Shown here piece by piece: positions 19,892 to 31,900 of a stretch of DNA of 64,000 bases; positions within the stretch are counted from its first letter, which is position 1; each line of letters begins with the position of its first letter. The stretch is taken from assembly GCA_013397845.1 (NCBI GenBank), contig VZTG01001081.1, forward strand, positions 371,737-435,736, in the 5' to 3' direction. The notes under the pieces were generated by a model, which was not told the DNA's origin, made no database searches, and saw nothing but the letters and a program-made list of their open reading frames with translations. The translations under genes and the position numbers were made by a program. Source of the DNA: Melanocharis versteri. Taxonomy: Eukaryota; Chordata; Aves; Passeriformes; Melanocharitidae.

Positions 19892-22440
19892 GTACTGAAA
19901 AATAGATAGAAATCTGTCACTCAAAAATTATCCAACTTTTAACTTGGGTGAGAAAGGACAGAGGGGTCACTAAGGAAAACATCTATGCTAAGTAGTCACT
20001 GGAGAGCTGAAGCAGCAGGAAGCAGGGTTACGGCTGAGTGACAAGATTCCCAAATCCCTGTGCCAGTGCTGGTGCTGACTGCCCTCGGGCATTGCCCAAT
20101 GAGGGAACATGTGAACAACCCCCACCGTGACCCACACCACTGTCAGCACTCAAAGTCTCTCATGAATGGGAAGATTGGTTTTTTTTCACAACTACACCGC
20201 TCGGATTCATCAATTCTCAGGAGGCAATGCCAAAACCAACAGGTGGCTGCCATATTTGGGTTGCTGGCAATTCATATTCCTCCTACTTAATAAGAGAGGA
20301 AGAAGCTGTTGATGTGAAGTGGCACAGACGGGTCCCGTGTTATGAAAGCCCCGTCCTTCATCATCTGACTCGGGAACCAAATGTGCTCTCACACACTGCT
20401 GCAGCCAAAACATATTGCAAACTTGAACAACACATTTATTTTTGACTCACTTGGCAAAACGTATCTTTTCTTTCCCTCTTTTTAAAGAGCAGAATGGCAG
20501 CATAGCAGGGAGGGGAAGGGATTAGTTTTTTAACAATTACTAAATGTAATTAGTAAATGAATCAATATGCAGAAAATATATTCAAAATGCAAGTACTACA
20601 GGTATGCTTACTACTGTAATTATGAATGGAGCAGGAATCTCCTTTCCCCTTGTTTCAGACTCCGAAAACAGGAATGGAGGAGATCAGATGAGTTAGTAGG
20701 ATGGCTGTCAGAGGTACTGATGACATAACTTGGTGTCAGAGGTACTGACGACATAACTTGGCATGTTTTTCCCCAAAAGGTGAGTGTTTAATCCTGGTGG
20801 AAGACACTCGTGTCTGAGGCCACAGCTGAAAGGCAGCTTGTTGGCTCAGACAAAACAGGCTCCCTGAGGTCAGAGGTGTTCATTCACATGCCAAATACTC
20901 CAAAATGCCTGAAAAATCAAGGCTCAGTTTTAACTTGAGTTAGAAAGGGCAGGATTAATTTTTTATAACATGGCTATGAAGCAACAGAACGCAGCTGTGA
21001 AGCTCCTGATATATCTGCCAACTTCAATTTCAGAAAATTGGGCTAGAATTCTGATTTTTTTCCCTTCAAGTCCAAACAAACTCTGCATGCTTCAAATTTG
21101 ACAAACAACTTTCCCGCATTGGAAATGTCTGAACAAATCACCATTGTGATTATCAAGAATTACCTATAAGTGACAGAAAATAATTTTAGACTTTTCAGTT
21201 TCAATGCACACATATTTTCACCTACCCTTTTCACTATCCATAGATATCTTTTTTTTATTACAGCTTTTGGGCCAATGTATTGTCTTTGACTGAACTGATG
21301 ATAAAACTATTAATTTCATATTGTTTATTCCTGTTTTCACCAGAAAAACACTAAACCAATATGTACTTTATCCCCACAGAAATCTGACCATGATCAAGTT
21401 TCATTTTTAATTCAAGCCAGAAAGAGCAGAGATTCACCGATGAATTGTTTTGCCTCACGCAGATACGAGGCAACACAACTGTAAAGTCCCTGTGAAAGAC
21501 GGCAACAATTTTAGTGAAGTCCAGCTATTTTGTAATCATGTAAAAGTTGATAGATGTGATCCACGAGATCATGTGATACAAAATCTTCTAGGAATGGAAG
21601 GGTATTTCAGAAGGATGGGACAGTAAACAAAATCCTGGTGCTCCCTTTATTAAAAATACAGGTCTAGGAGAGTGAAGAAAGCAGATGATGTAAGTGCTCT
21701 CCTCAGGAAGATGCCATGATGCATTTGCCTGTCATACTTAGGTTTTCTGTGGCATTTCTCCTCTCCCTATCGTGTTCCACAATTTAGTTCGCCTTTTTTT
21801 TTTTTTTAATTTTAAGCAGAGCTAGTTTGAGCATAAAGATCAGAAAACAGGATTTGCCCTTGTCAGTAGCTCTAAATCTAATCAGTTTGCAGCTGTTGTA
21901 TGGCCACGATGTAATTCTTGAGGGGAAATTAAATTATATTAGGACAGCTGGAGATAACAGCTATCAGTGCTGTTACCACATATCCCTCAGCAGTTTATCC
22001 CACACCCACGGCCCGCGGGCGAGCTCTGCGCTCCTGACTAGCGTTATTATTTCAAATAAGCCTCTTAGGCAGCCGCGCAATCTGCTATCAAACTCTGGGG
22101 CTAATTACAGCACCACCGAATCAATTGGGTTGGCAAAGACCTCGGAGATGAGCATCGAGTCCAGCCTATGGCCCGACACCTCCGTGCCAGCCGGACCACG
22201 GCACTGAGCGTCCGGTCCGTCCCCGCACCTCTCCAGGCAGGGGGACTGCCCCGATATCTCCAGCACCCAGCCGATCCCCACCTCACACCGAGTGTTTCTG
22301 AGCGAGAACCAATGCTTGATTCCCTCTCGATGAGAACAGCCGGCGGGTGAATGTTTTCACTCCGAATTACGCGTCCAGGTGGCGGCAGCTTTGGGAGAAG
22401 GGCTTTTTAACAAACCGCAGGGTGAGAACCCTGAAGTCGG
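19892..22440. other. Intergenic stretch upstream of PSME4
   Basis: Mostly AT-rich single-copy-looking DNA. It holds the 28-base tandem repeat at 20706-20761 and a T run at about 21796-21809. The last few hundred bases grade into the PSME4 CpG island. Confidence 0.5.
20706..20761 (+). repeat. Two-copy 28-base tandem repeat
   Basis: A unit starting tgtcagaggtactgatgaca and ending taacttgg occurs at 20706-20733 and again at 20734-20761, with one mismatch (gatgac against gacgac). Such similarity suggests a recent local duplication. Confidence 0.9.
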
Positions 22441-22990
22441 GCGAGCGCCGCAGCCTTTCCGCCCTCTCCCCGCGGCGGTGCCCAAGGGGACCGGCAGAGA
22501 CGCGGCCCCGCGGCCCCCGCCCGGCCCGGCCCGNCGGCCCTCCCCGGGCAGCGCCGACATGGCCCGGCCGCCGCAGAAGGAAATCGTCTACAACAAGCTG
22601 CTGCCCTATGGCGAGCGCCTGGAGGCAGAGGCCGCCCGCTTCCTGGCGCACATCAAGGGCAACCTGGCCCGCGCCGTGCAGCTGCAGGAGCTCTGGCCCG
22701 GCGGGCTCTTCTGGACCAGGAAGCTCTCGACGTGAGTGCCGGGGCAGGACGGGGAACGGGGCCTCGGGCTGCGAGCGGCGCGTCAGTCCCTTCTCCTCCC
22801 TTGCCTTGGCTGGCGGAGCCGTGCCCTGCCCGCCGGGAGCGCCTCCCGCATAACGGAACCGCTGGCGCCCGGCCGGGCCGGGGCTCCCGGCCGCTGTCCC
22901 GTCCCTGCCTTACACAAGGCCAGCGCTTCCACATCGGAAACGGGGACAAAGGTGGCTCCGGCCGCGAGAGCTCGCCTGCCGCCTCTGAAA
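22440..22990 (+). promoter_or_regulatory. PSME4: CpG island at the PSME4 start
   Basis: A dense run of CpG and G/C tracts surrounds the first PSME4 exon. It has no TATA box, as expected for a housekeeping-type promoter. One unresolved base (n) lies at 22534, in the 5' untranslated region just upstream of the start codon. Confidence 0.75.
22559..22731 (+). CDS. PSME4: PSME4 exon 1
   Basis: Residues 1-58: [20 protein letters not shown] to LFWTRKLS plus two bases; donor gtgagt. The same frame is open upstream to 22379 but contains no ATG there, so the start at 22559 is the only good one. Confidence 0.93.
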
Positions 22991-25900
22991 CTTCCGATTT
23001 CTACGAGTTAAGCGCTTGTGCGTTTAACTTGTGCTTTTATTTTAACACATATATGTATTTTAATGCCTGTTTGGCCACCTGTTTCACCTCTCCCCTTCTT
23101 ATGCAAGTTGTGGTTGATACAATCTCCGTGTAACTTCTGCTATAGGGACACGAAGTCTTTCTCAAGACGGGCAATTTGTTGGGTCAGTGCTGGCAGGATT
23201 AAATTCTGGGTTAATGCTGTGTAAACACCGTTGGTGCCCTTGACATCTTGGCTGTACTCTGGCGTGGGGTAGTTTGTGCTGGTGTTGGCCGTGCTGTGTG
23301 TGCTGGCAAGGTGTTTTTTATACAGATAAACCCACGGTGGTTTCATAGATAGCGCCGAGTACTGCATAGGTTTCTTCCCATGAATTTTACAAAGTGCGCT
23401 TAACCCTATTTTATTTGGGACACTCTGGCACTAGATATGGCATCATATGACAGTGAGTCCTGTAGCTTCATTCAGTAAATTCTGTGGATGTTTATCATGT
23501 TTGTTGCTGAATGCTGTGTGTGCCTTCACAAACAGTGTTTCCTGTGTGCCAGAAACAATGAAATATGTGTGTTTTGAACCGTTTTGATACACTTGCTTAC
23601 AACTTCTCTCCTTACGTAAGTCCTTTTTTTATAGTAACAATTGAGAATTTAATATACATTTGTCAGTCAAAGCCTGTTAGATACGACTGTATTGGAATGT
23701 AAGCGCCTTTCTGTTTCCCAAGAGGCAGTCTTAGATAGAATTACAGTGGTGGTTGCAAAATGACTCACATGTTTGTGTTATGTGACAGTTTGAACCTGCT
23801 TGGAACCAGTTCAACACTGCTTCCCTTCCCACCTCCCCAGCCTTCTGCCAACTCATCCTGGTCTCAGTGGTACCTGTTGCCTCTACCTGTGGTGGAACTT
23901 CCTATTCCCACCGAGTTGAAATAAACTTAGGAGTCCCTACTGTGAGAAAGATGAGCTTTAGCTAAACAGGTTGAATAGGCACAGAAATTTATTCAAAGTG
24001 TGCCTTAGAATCACCCTGTTACTCACTCTGTAAATGGCAATTGCTGTTACCACTTCAGGCTCCAGGGCAGTGAATTTGGCCTGTTGGGAGCCACTGCTGT
24101 GCTGCTTTATGAATCACAGAAAGGTCAGCAGGCTCCAATTTGTGGTTTTCCACCTACTCTTTGAAGTTTGAATTCATTGCGAGTGTTTGCAGCTTGTCTG
24201 ATGCCTGTTAGTACCAAGATTTTCATTGTGGCATTTTAGATACAGGGAGGCTCTGAGCGTGTTTGGTGTGGGCAGGGAGGGAAACAGTGGGCTTGGTGTA
24301 AAAAATAAGCTGGTGTAGTTAATGTGAGAGATGTGCTGCTGCTGGGTTTGACTTGACAAAGTACTTCTAGGGATAAAAGGCTGAGAGAATCGGGGTTGTT
24401 CAGCTGGGAAAAGGGAGGGCCCAGGGCAATCTACTTGTGGCCTTCCAGTACATGAAGGGCGCAGACAAAAAGATAGAGAGGGACTATTTGCAAGGGCCTG
24501 GAGTGCCAGGACGAGGGGGAATGGCTTAAAACAACCAGAGGGCAGGGTTAGATGGGATATTAGCAAGGAATTCTTCCCTGTGAGGGTGGGGAGGCCCTGG
24601 CACAGGCTGCCCAGAGAAGCTGTGGCTTCCCCTGGATCCCTGGAAGTGTCCAAGGCCAGGTTGGACAGGGCTTGGAGCACCCTGGGATAGTGGAAGGTGT
24701 CCTTACCCATGGCAGGGAGTGGGACTGGATGGGCTTTAAGCTCCCTTCCCACCCAAACCATTCTGTCGTTCTGTGAAATACTCTAGTAAAAGTTCAGATG
24801 TAAATGAAACACTTCCAGCCCTGTGGTGTTCATGACAGTAGAATCTAATTTCTACTACCTCTTGATAGTCAGGGACTCATCTCCAAATTGACTTGCTCCC
24901 TTTTTCCCCTCTTGAAAAAACCTATCATTAATAAAAAGAAAATGCTCAGAATCTTCATAATGGCGCGATGGCTGCTTAGATTTGTTGCCAATGTCTGAAT
25001 TGCAAAGCCCAAAATTCTCGCAGTATTCTGTGAAGTAGTTTATGTCTTTATTTATTATACAGATACAAATATTAATACAAATTGGGATATGTGTATGTAT
25101 GAATGAGCAAAGCAGACAGTGGCGTGCAGATGATACACCTGTATAGTTACACCTCCTCAGCTTCGTACAACTCTGTGCCACAGGAGAGAATGAAAGTGAA
25201 ACTCAGATCTTTTTTTGAATTAAAAATTTGGTTACTCTTTCATAGTGACAGCTGAACTGTGTATTTTTTTATACCCCCCACAGCTGGAACCATGACTTGC
25301 ACATATTTATCTTCAGACCAGCTGTTTCAGCTGTCTGATGTCACGAACTGAGTAGGGAGGGGGGTCAGAAAAGAGGCAGAATAGGAGTTTATCAGACATA
25401 ATGTCTGTAAGCTGATTTGAATAATTCTTTTGTGGGTCATTTTCAGTGGTGACAGCTGGTTTTTTTGGGATGTGTGTGTGGACTGTGGTGAGAGAACTTT
25501 CTCTCATGTGAGGAGAGTAACTTATGATTTGATGAGGCTTCTGAAGCAAGTAAAACTAGCCCCAAAGACTGGCAGTTAAATCTGTAATAATAGCTCCAAG
25601 ATTCCTCCAGCTTTGTCTGGTAAAAGCTTGTAAAATACTAACCAGGTTGTGAAAGCAGAAGGGTGAATCTCGGCTTGCCACAGCGTGTGTGGGAAAAGCA
25701 GGTTACATCAAAATAATTTGCTTAACTGGTCTTGCTCCATAATTTTTTACGGTCTCTAGGTCAGCAGTATACACTGTCTCAACTTCTCCCTCTTTCACGA
25801 TTTGTAGATTGTTCTAAAAATTAAAAAAATCCTAAACATAGTCAATAAATGAGCATATTAATATAATATGGACATTTCATGGTTACTGTACATGGAGTTA

Positions 25901-28900
25901 ACTCTGCAGTGAGGCAAACACACAAATGCCTTTCTGTGCTTTCTGCTCCAGCGGTCAGGGGTGTGGGAAGCTGAGGGACTCGGTTGCTGTCCCTGACAAT
26001 GTTGTTTTATTGCTTGTCGGGTGTAGACTTATAAAATGACATTCAACTGTCTTGCTGTAAGGTGTGCAAAAAATGCAGCTCAGCTGTTTGGAACGGAGAA
26101 TGACAGGACACAAAGTTACAGTGAGGATGGAAATGTCTCCGTGGGACTCTGCCAAGTATTTTAATCACTATTGCCTAAAAGTCTTGTTTGACATCTTTCT
26201 CTCATCTTTATCAGGCAAACAGAAGCTTTCTTTGGCTGCGTGAGGGATGTGTGTGCTGTGTACATGTACATGTGATTTAAGCAGTCCTGCTGAGCATGAT
26301 TCATTGCTTTTCACATCATTTGTCAAAAACTGAGCTTTAAACCAGTCGTGATCCTGTCCTGTGTGTTAGCAAATGCAGATGGAGAGCCAGGAATTTAGGA
26401 GAGTGTGTTCAGCTTCTGGAGGAGAGGTAATTTTTAACTGTAGCAGAGCAGCCAACTTTCTAGGGCAGTTTAGGATGGCCACATGATATGATAGTACACT
26501 TCCTAAAAATAGGCCTATTGTACTTGTGGAGGGATTGGATACCCAGCACTCTGAGATTGGAGAATTGGCTTTATGGTTTTCTTTTTTTTTTTTTTTGGTA
26601 ATCTCCTGAGACCCTGTACTATATGCAGAAAGGCTGGAGTTGGAAACAGAATTTTTGCTTCTTAATCATGTTTTTTAGGTAGTGTGAGTGTGTTTTACTT
26701 GTTGGTTTTTGTTTGCTTTTTTTTTTTCCATGTAGCTGAACCCAGGGGACCAGCACAATGAAGGACAATTAATTTATCCTTTTTGCAGGATAAGAACTCA
26801 TGAAACCTCAAAGGAATCAAGAAGGCAATGGAATTAAGATTTCAGGTGTCATCTCAATGTAGTATTATCTGCTTTCAGAAGTCTTATTTTTTATTTTGCA
26901 ACAATTTAGTTCTACAATTATTTTTTCCCGTAATAACCCAATTATCCTGAAGAGACACCATTTCTGTGATGAACGTTATCTGTCTGATTAGCCCCTGGAC
27001 ACCCTTCAGGGTTCATGAAGTTCTACCTCTGTTCTTTTATTTAGTAGTGGTGATATTTCATCCCTTCTGAAGGGGTATTCTGAAAATATTGCAGTTCCCC
27101 TCTGATAGATGTTACTTGTTTAACCTTGAGGAAAAGGCTGAGCACCCCTTTCTAGAAGTATTTTTTTTCTGCCACTGCCTTAATGCTCAGCAGGATTAAT
27201 ACAAATAACTGACCCCTTTCAACTCTGCCTCCCTCCTACATAAAGAAGCTGTAAAATATGGAAGCAATTTGGCATCAAGTCCTGCTGCTTGGGCATAGTG
27301 ACATCTTTGTGTTCAGCACGTTTCTGTGTACTTTACTCCTTTCTTAATTAAACAGCGTTTTGTGTAGCAGAGCTGTTGTTAGCAAATGTCATGAAGGAGA
27401 ACCAGCCAAACATTTTATTTTCAGTTATATATAGCAATGCTGGCAGATAAATTGTATCTCTGTGCTTCTTTGTAGTTAAAACTTATTTTCCAGGCTTCTG
27501 TAGTTTCTTTTTATTTTTTTTAATCATACATGTTTCACCCATTTTTCTTTCCCTGAGGATTCTTTTTGCGTGTCTTTTTTAGGCATGTGAAAAGTGTAGG
27601 TGTTCAGCTCTTGGTGGTGTAATTCTGTAGGTAGGTAGTGTCTCTGGCCAATCCAGATTATTTAGGTTCCTGAGGTGGAAAAGTGGGTTATCATGTATTT
27701 TGTTTGTTTCCTTATGTGTTTGAAGTAAGTACAACATGTTGAAATGAACACTAGTGAAAACACTGCCCATCAAATGTAAACATCCCTCCTCGAATTTGAC
27801 AGGAAAAGGGAAGTGGAAAGCGGCTTTCTTATGAATCTTTAAGAATAGTCAGAGCAGTAATAAAAAGGGAAGTTGCCTCCCAGTGAACAGCAATTTACAG
27901 TTGTGCCACACCTAAAATGCTCTGCTAGCACCTTATATAGGTTTGCTGGTGCTGAATATCATTCCAGACTTGAAACATGTTTCTTTTTTCAATCTCTACT
28001 TAAAACCAGCAAACACTTCTTCTGGAGTGAGTCTGATGGATCTACCCTCGCTGAAGATAATGTGACACACCACCAGCAAAGCTCAGTGTCTAAATCAATT
28101 GTTCAGCCTTACTGGAAGCTATTGGATTTGGGCTTGACTTGATACTTTTTGGGTTGTCTTTTTTAGCTTCTGGATTGTGTCCTGTCTGTGAGGTTACAGT
28201 ATTTGTAGAATCTTAGAGGGCTGTACAGTTTATTTGGTCTTTCTTTCTCTTCCTGTAATTGCAGTTGTAAATCTTCCCTTGGTGTGTGTCTTCAGGTTCT
28301 TACTTGTTGGACTTGAGAACCAAGTTTTAGTTTTGTTTCACTAAACAGCAAATCAGAGGGATTCTGGCTCAGGTCTTGGGTAAAATGGGATATTTTAAAA
28401 TATTGCTGAATCCCCGTATGTTTGGTTTGCAGATACATCCGACTATATGGAAGAAAATTCAGCAGGGAGGATCACGTGCTGTTTATCAAACTGCTGTACG
28501 AGTTGGTGACAATTCCAAAGCTGGAGATCAGCATGATGCAAGGATTTGCACGCCTGCTGATCAACCTGTTAAAGTGAGTACAGATTTCTGCTGACTGTGG
28601 AAACTTCTGTCTCAGAACAGCTGATCTCTTGCTCAATGTTGTACCTTTCATGTAGCAGAGTTCTTAGGGGTTACTTCACTTATCTGCCCTGTACAGTGCT
28701 GGTGGTTAAAGGGTTCTCTTGTGCAAACACCTTTCAAAGCTTTAGGAGTGGGACTGAAAGTGGAAGAATGCCAGTTTTCACCCTATCAGGAAAATCAAAC
28801 AGCTCAGAGAGCCAAGAATTAAGGCTGAATCTCAGCTAGGGAGAAGATGAAAACTGGCTCACAACTCGATAATGTTTACTTCACTTAGTCAGGAAAAATC

Positions 28901-31900
28901 TTGAGTGCGTCAGTTGTGCTGAAGGCTGCCAGGGTCCAGCCTGGTCCTGCCTGGCCTTCCTGCAGTTTGTGCCAGATTGGGAGCAGGGATGGGGGTATTC
29001 CCATGTGCAGCGTGTCCATGTCAGTGTTGAATCCTGAAGTGCTTGGTGTTTTGTTTCCTATTAGGAAAAAGGAACTGCTTTCCAGGGATGATTTAGAGTT
29101 ACCATGGCGACCACTCTATGAAATGTTGGAAAGGATATTATACTCCAAAACAGAACATCTGGGATTAAATTGGTTTCCCAAGTAAGTTCACATTTTAAAA
29201 CATTTGATAGGCCATAAGTACCTGCTTTAAAGTACTTTGTAATGTGCTTTTAATATCTGGAATTTGATACATGGGAAATATTCAGTTTCTATTTTCACTA
29301 GGCACCTTTCAATAATTGCATGCAGGGCTGCACTGAATCATGTATCTCCTTCTGCCGGTGGCTTGTGTTTGTCATGCTGTTTCTTCCTTTATGAATGTGA
29401 TTAATTTTTAAATACACTGCCAGAGAGGTCTTGCTGAACTTAGTTTAGGGTGATAACCCACAGTTTAACAAATTTAGTATGAAATATTTAACAATATTGT
29501 TGTGGTTTAACCCCAGCTGGCAACTAAGCTTCGTCACTGCCTTTCCTGGTGGGACTGGGGAGAGAACTGGAAGGGTAAAAGTGAGAAAACATGTGGGTTT
29601 AGATAAAGATGGGTAATAATGTGGAGAAAATTAACTTACCCCAGCCAATACCAGCACAGGTACTAATTTAAATGTATGCTGTTCTGTTCTATAACACAGT
29701 AAAGTTGTGGGGAAAAAGATACAAACGGTACTGTCCTTCAATATTTGTATTGTAATCATTCCCAGGATCTGGAATCCAGGTGTAAATCAGTCTCCACTCC
29801 AGAAAAGTGAAACATCTTCTATAGGAAATACATGTATTTACTCAAAGCGATGCCATGATAGGGAGAAATAATTTCTTCTCTCCGGTTAAGAATTTCAGAC
29901 ATGTTCTACTGATTTTAAAAATGAAAACTTGTTTTCTTTGCTTTCCTTGCACTGTCAATCCCTCTCCATCTGTCAGATTTTCAGACTTAAAATTTTCATA
30001 ATTATCCCAGTCAGAGATGGTCCTGCTCTATAAATTACAGATTATAAAAGATAGCACATGGATAACGCGTTATCTTTGGTTGAATTGAAATTTTGTCCAG
30101 AAATGCAGGCGAAAATGCTTTATTTCCTTTAAAAAAAATAATTTTCTGAATTATACTGAAACACTGCCACTGGTTCCTGAGGGGGAGATCCTACTGGTGA
30201 TAAGGGACGTGAACAGGAAATATATGGAGCATTTCAGGCTGAATTTCTCTTGTGGCTGTGTAGCTGAAAAAAATCAGTTTGCTAAATTGCTTTGTTTTGG
30301 TAATTGTAGGTAAAATGTGAAAGAGCAGAGCCTTCCTTGGTTTATTTTGATTTTTTTTTTTTACCTGCACACCTTGCTGGGGGGGGATGGTGTTGAGTAG
30401 CTGCTCACTGTGTAGTGGGGAGGGAACTTTCCAAGGAGGATAAAGGAGGTTAAGCAGGAAGGAAGATTTCTCTTGTGATGGTCTGACTGAAGCATTCAGC
30501 TTTTATTAACTTTATTCCATGTCAGACGCTCCATGCAGTGCGATTCCTTCTCATACAGTGCTCATCCTTTTTTGAGGGGTATCTTTTTGGTGGAAGTCGA
30601 GGTTTTACAAGCTGAATTATAGCTGTTTAATTTATCTCCTGTTTTAATTGAATTTTATTTTTGTTTACATTCAGTTCATGTCGACCAGGCTGGTCTTCAC
30701 CTAAAACATTTGTGCTTAATGTGTTACATAGGTGGTAAGAATGAATTTTTTTTTTTTTTTTTGAGCTCTGGCCAATGTCCCTTCTGCATGTTCTGTTGGA
30801 CTGTAACACTGTCACACAGGTGGAATTCTCTGCATAAATAATTGTATTTGGAAGCCCAATGTTAACCTGACACCACTGGTTATGAGAATGTCGCACTGGA
30901 TGTAAACCTTGCTAACTGGGGACTCAGGCAGTGTGTGTGGAGTGGCTCTCCAGGGCTCTGTTCTAACTAATTTAACCAGCAAATACATTTCAGGGGTTTA
31001 AATGAGAGCTTAATTTTCCATTGGAGCAATTGTTGTGTGTGATTATGGATAAAATCACCATTGGTGCAGGAGCACCTGGAGGTACCTTCCTCTTAAATCG
31101 GATGAAATCATGGAAAGTGCTTTAGCAGTGAGGTAATGGCTTCTGGAAAGTCCACCCAGCAACAGCCTTGGGACTGTGAAGAGCTTCTGTGTCAAGAGTT
31201 CACTGGGAATTTTTGCAGGGAAAGTGGTATCAGGAGTTTTGGTGTATGATAAATGCAGAAAACTGGTGGAAGTGGCAGTGGGATTGCGGTGGGGTTTGCT
31301 TTGTTTGGGTTTTTTTATGGAAAAAAAGGGCTTAGTTGTACTAATCCAGTGAGAGATGGCTCACTATAGTTAGGAGATCACTAAAATAATTTTGAAACTG
31401 TAGGTGGTTGCTCTTTCCATTGTCTTAATTTAAGCTCTATGGTGGAGTGTCTACTTCAGGGCTAGAATTTACCTTCAGGCCTCCTCCTGAAAAACTGAAA
31501 TTTTTCTCTTACTGCTTTTTGATAATGTAAGAGTCAGCTCTGTCAGTTTATATGTTAATCATTTTAACTGAAAAATGTTTCTCTTTGTAAATGCAAGGGA
31601 AAAAACCCTGATTTGCAAATCAGTATCATCATACCGTTTCCAAAAGAGAAAAATAATCCTATAGTGCCAAAAAAGATAATAGTAATAGGGCTTAAAAGTG
31701 GTATTGGGTATTATTTAATCTATCTCCCTAGCTGTATTGTCCTGTCCTTTCCTAACAGTCACTAATGGGAATATTCCAGGATGTCTCCTGTAACTGTGCT
31801 GTACCTGAACGCTCTCTTGGATGGAAGTCCCTTGGGTACAAAATTGTCTCATTGTTTCTTTTTGTTTTATGGCTTCCTAAATTTGTAATCAGAAAAGAGG

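Noticed and set aside
22347..22853. Long plus-strand frame overlapping PSME4 exon 1 in another frame
   Set aside because: A GC-rich shadow frame; the homologous PSME4 frame is the one starting at 22559.
24174..24761. 195-codon minus-strand open frame
   Set aside because: It is the reverse of a CR1 3' end; open frames here are a known by-product of the repeat.
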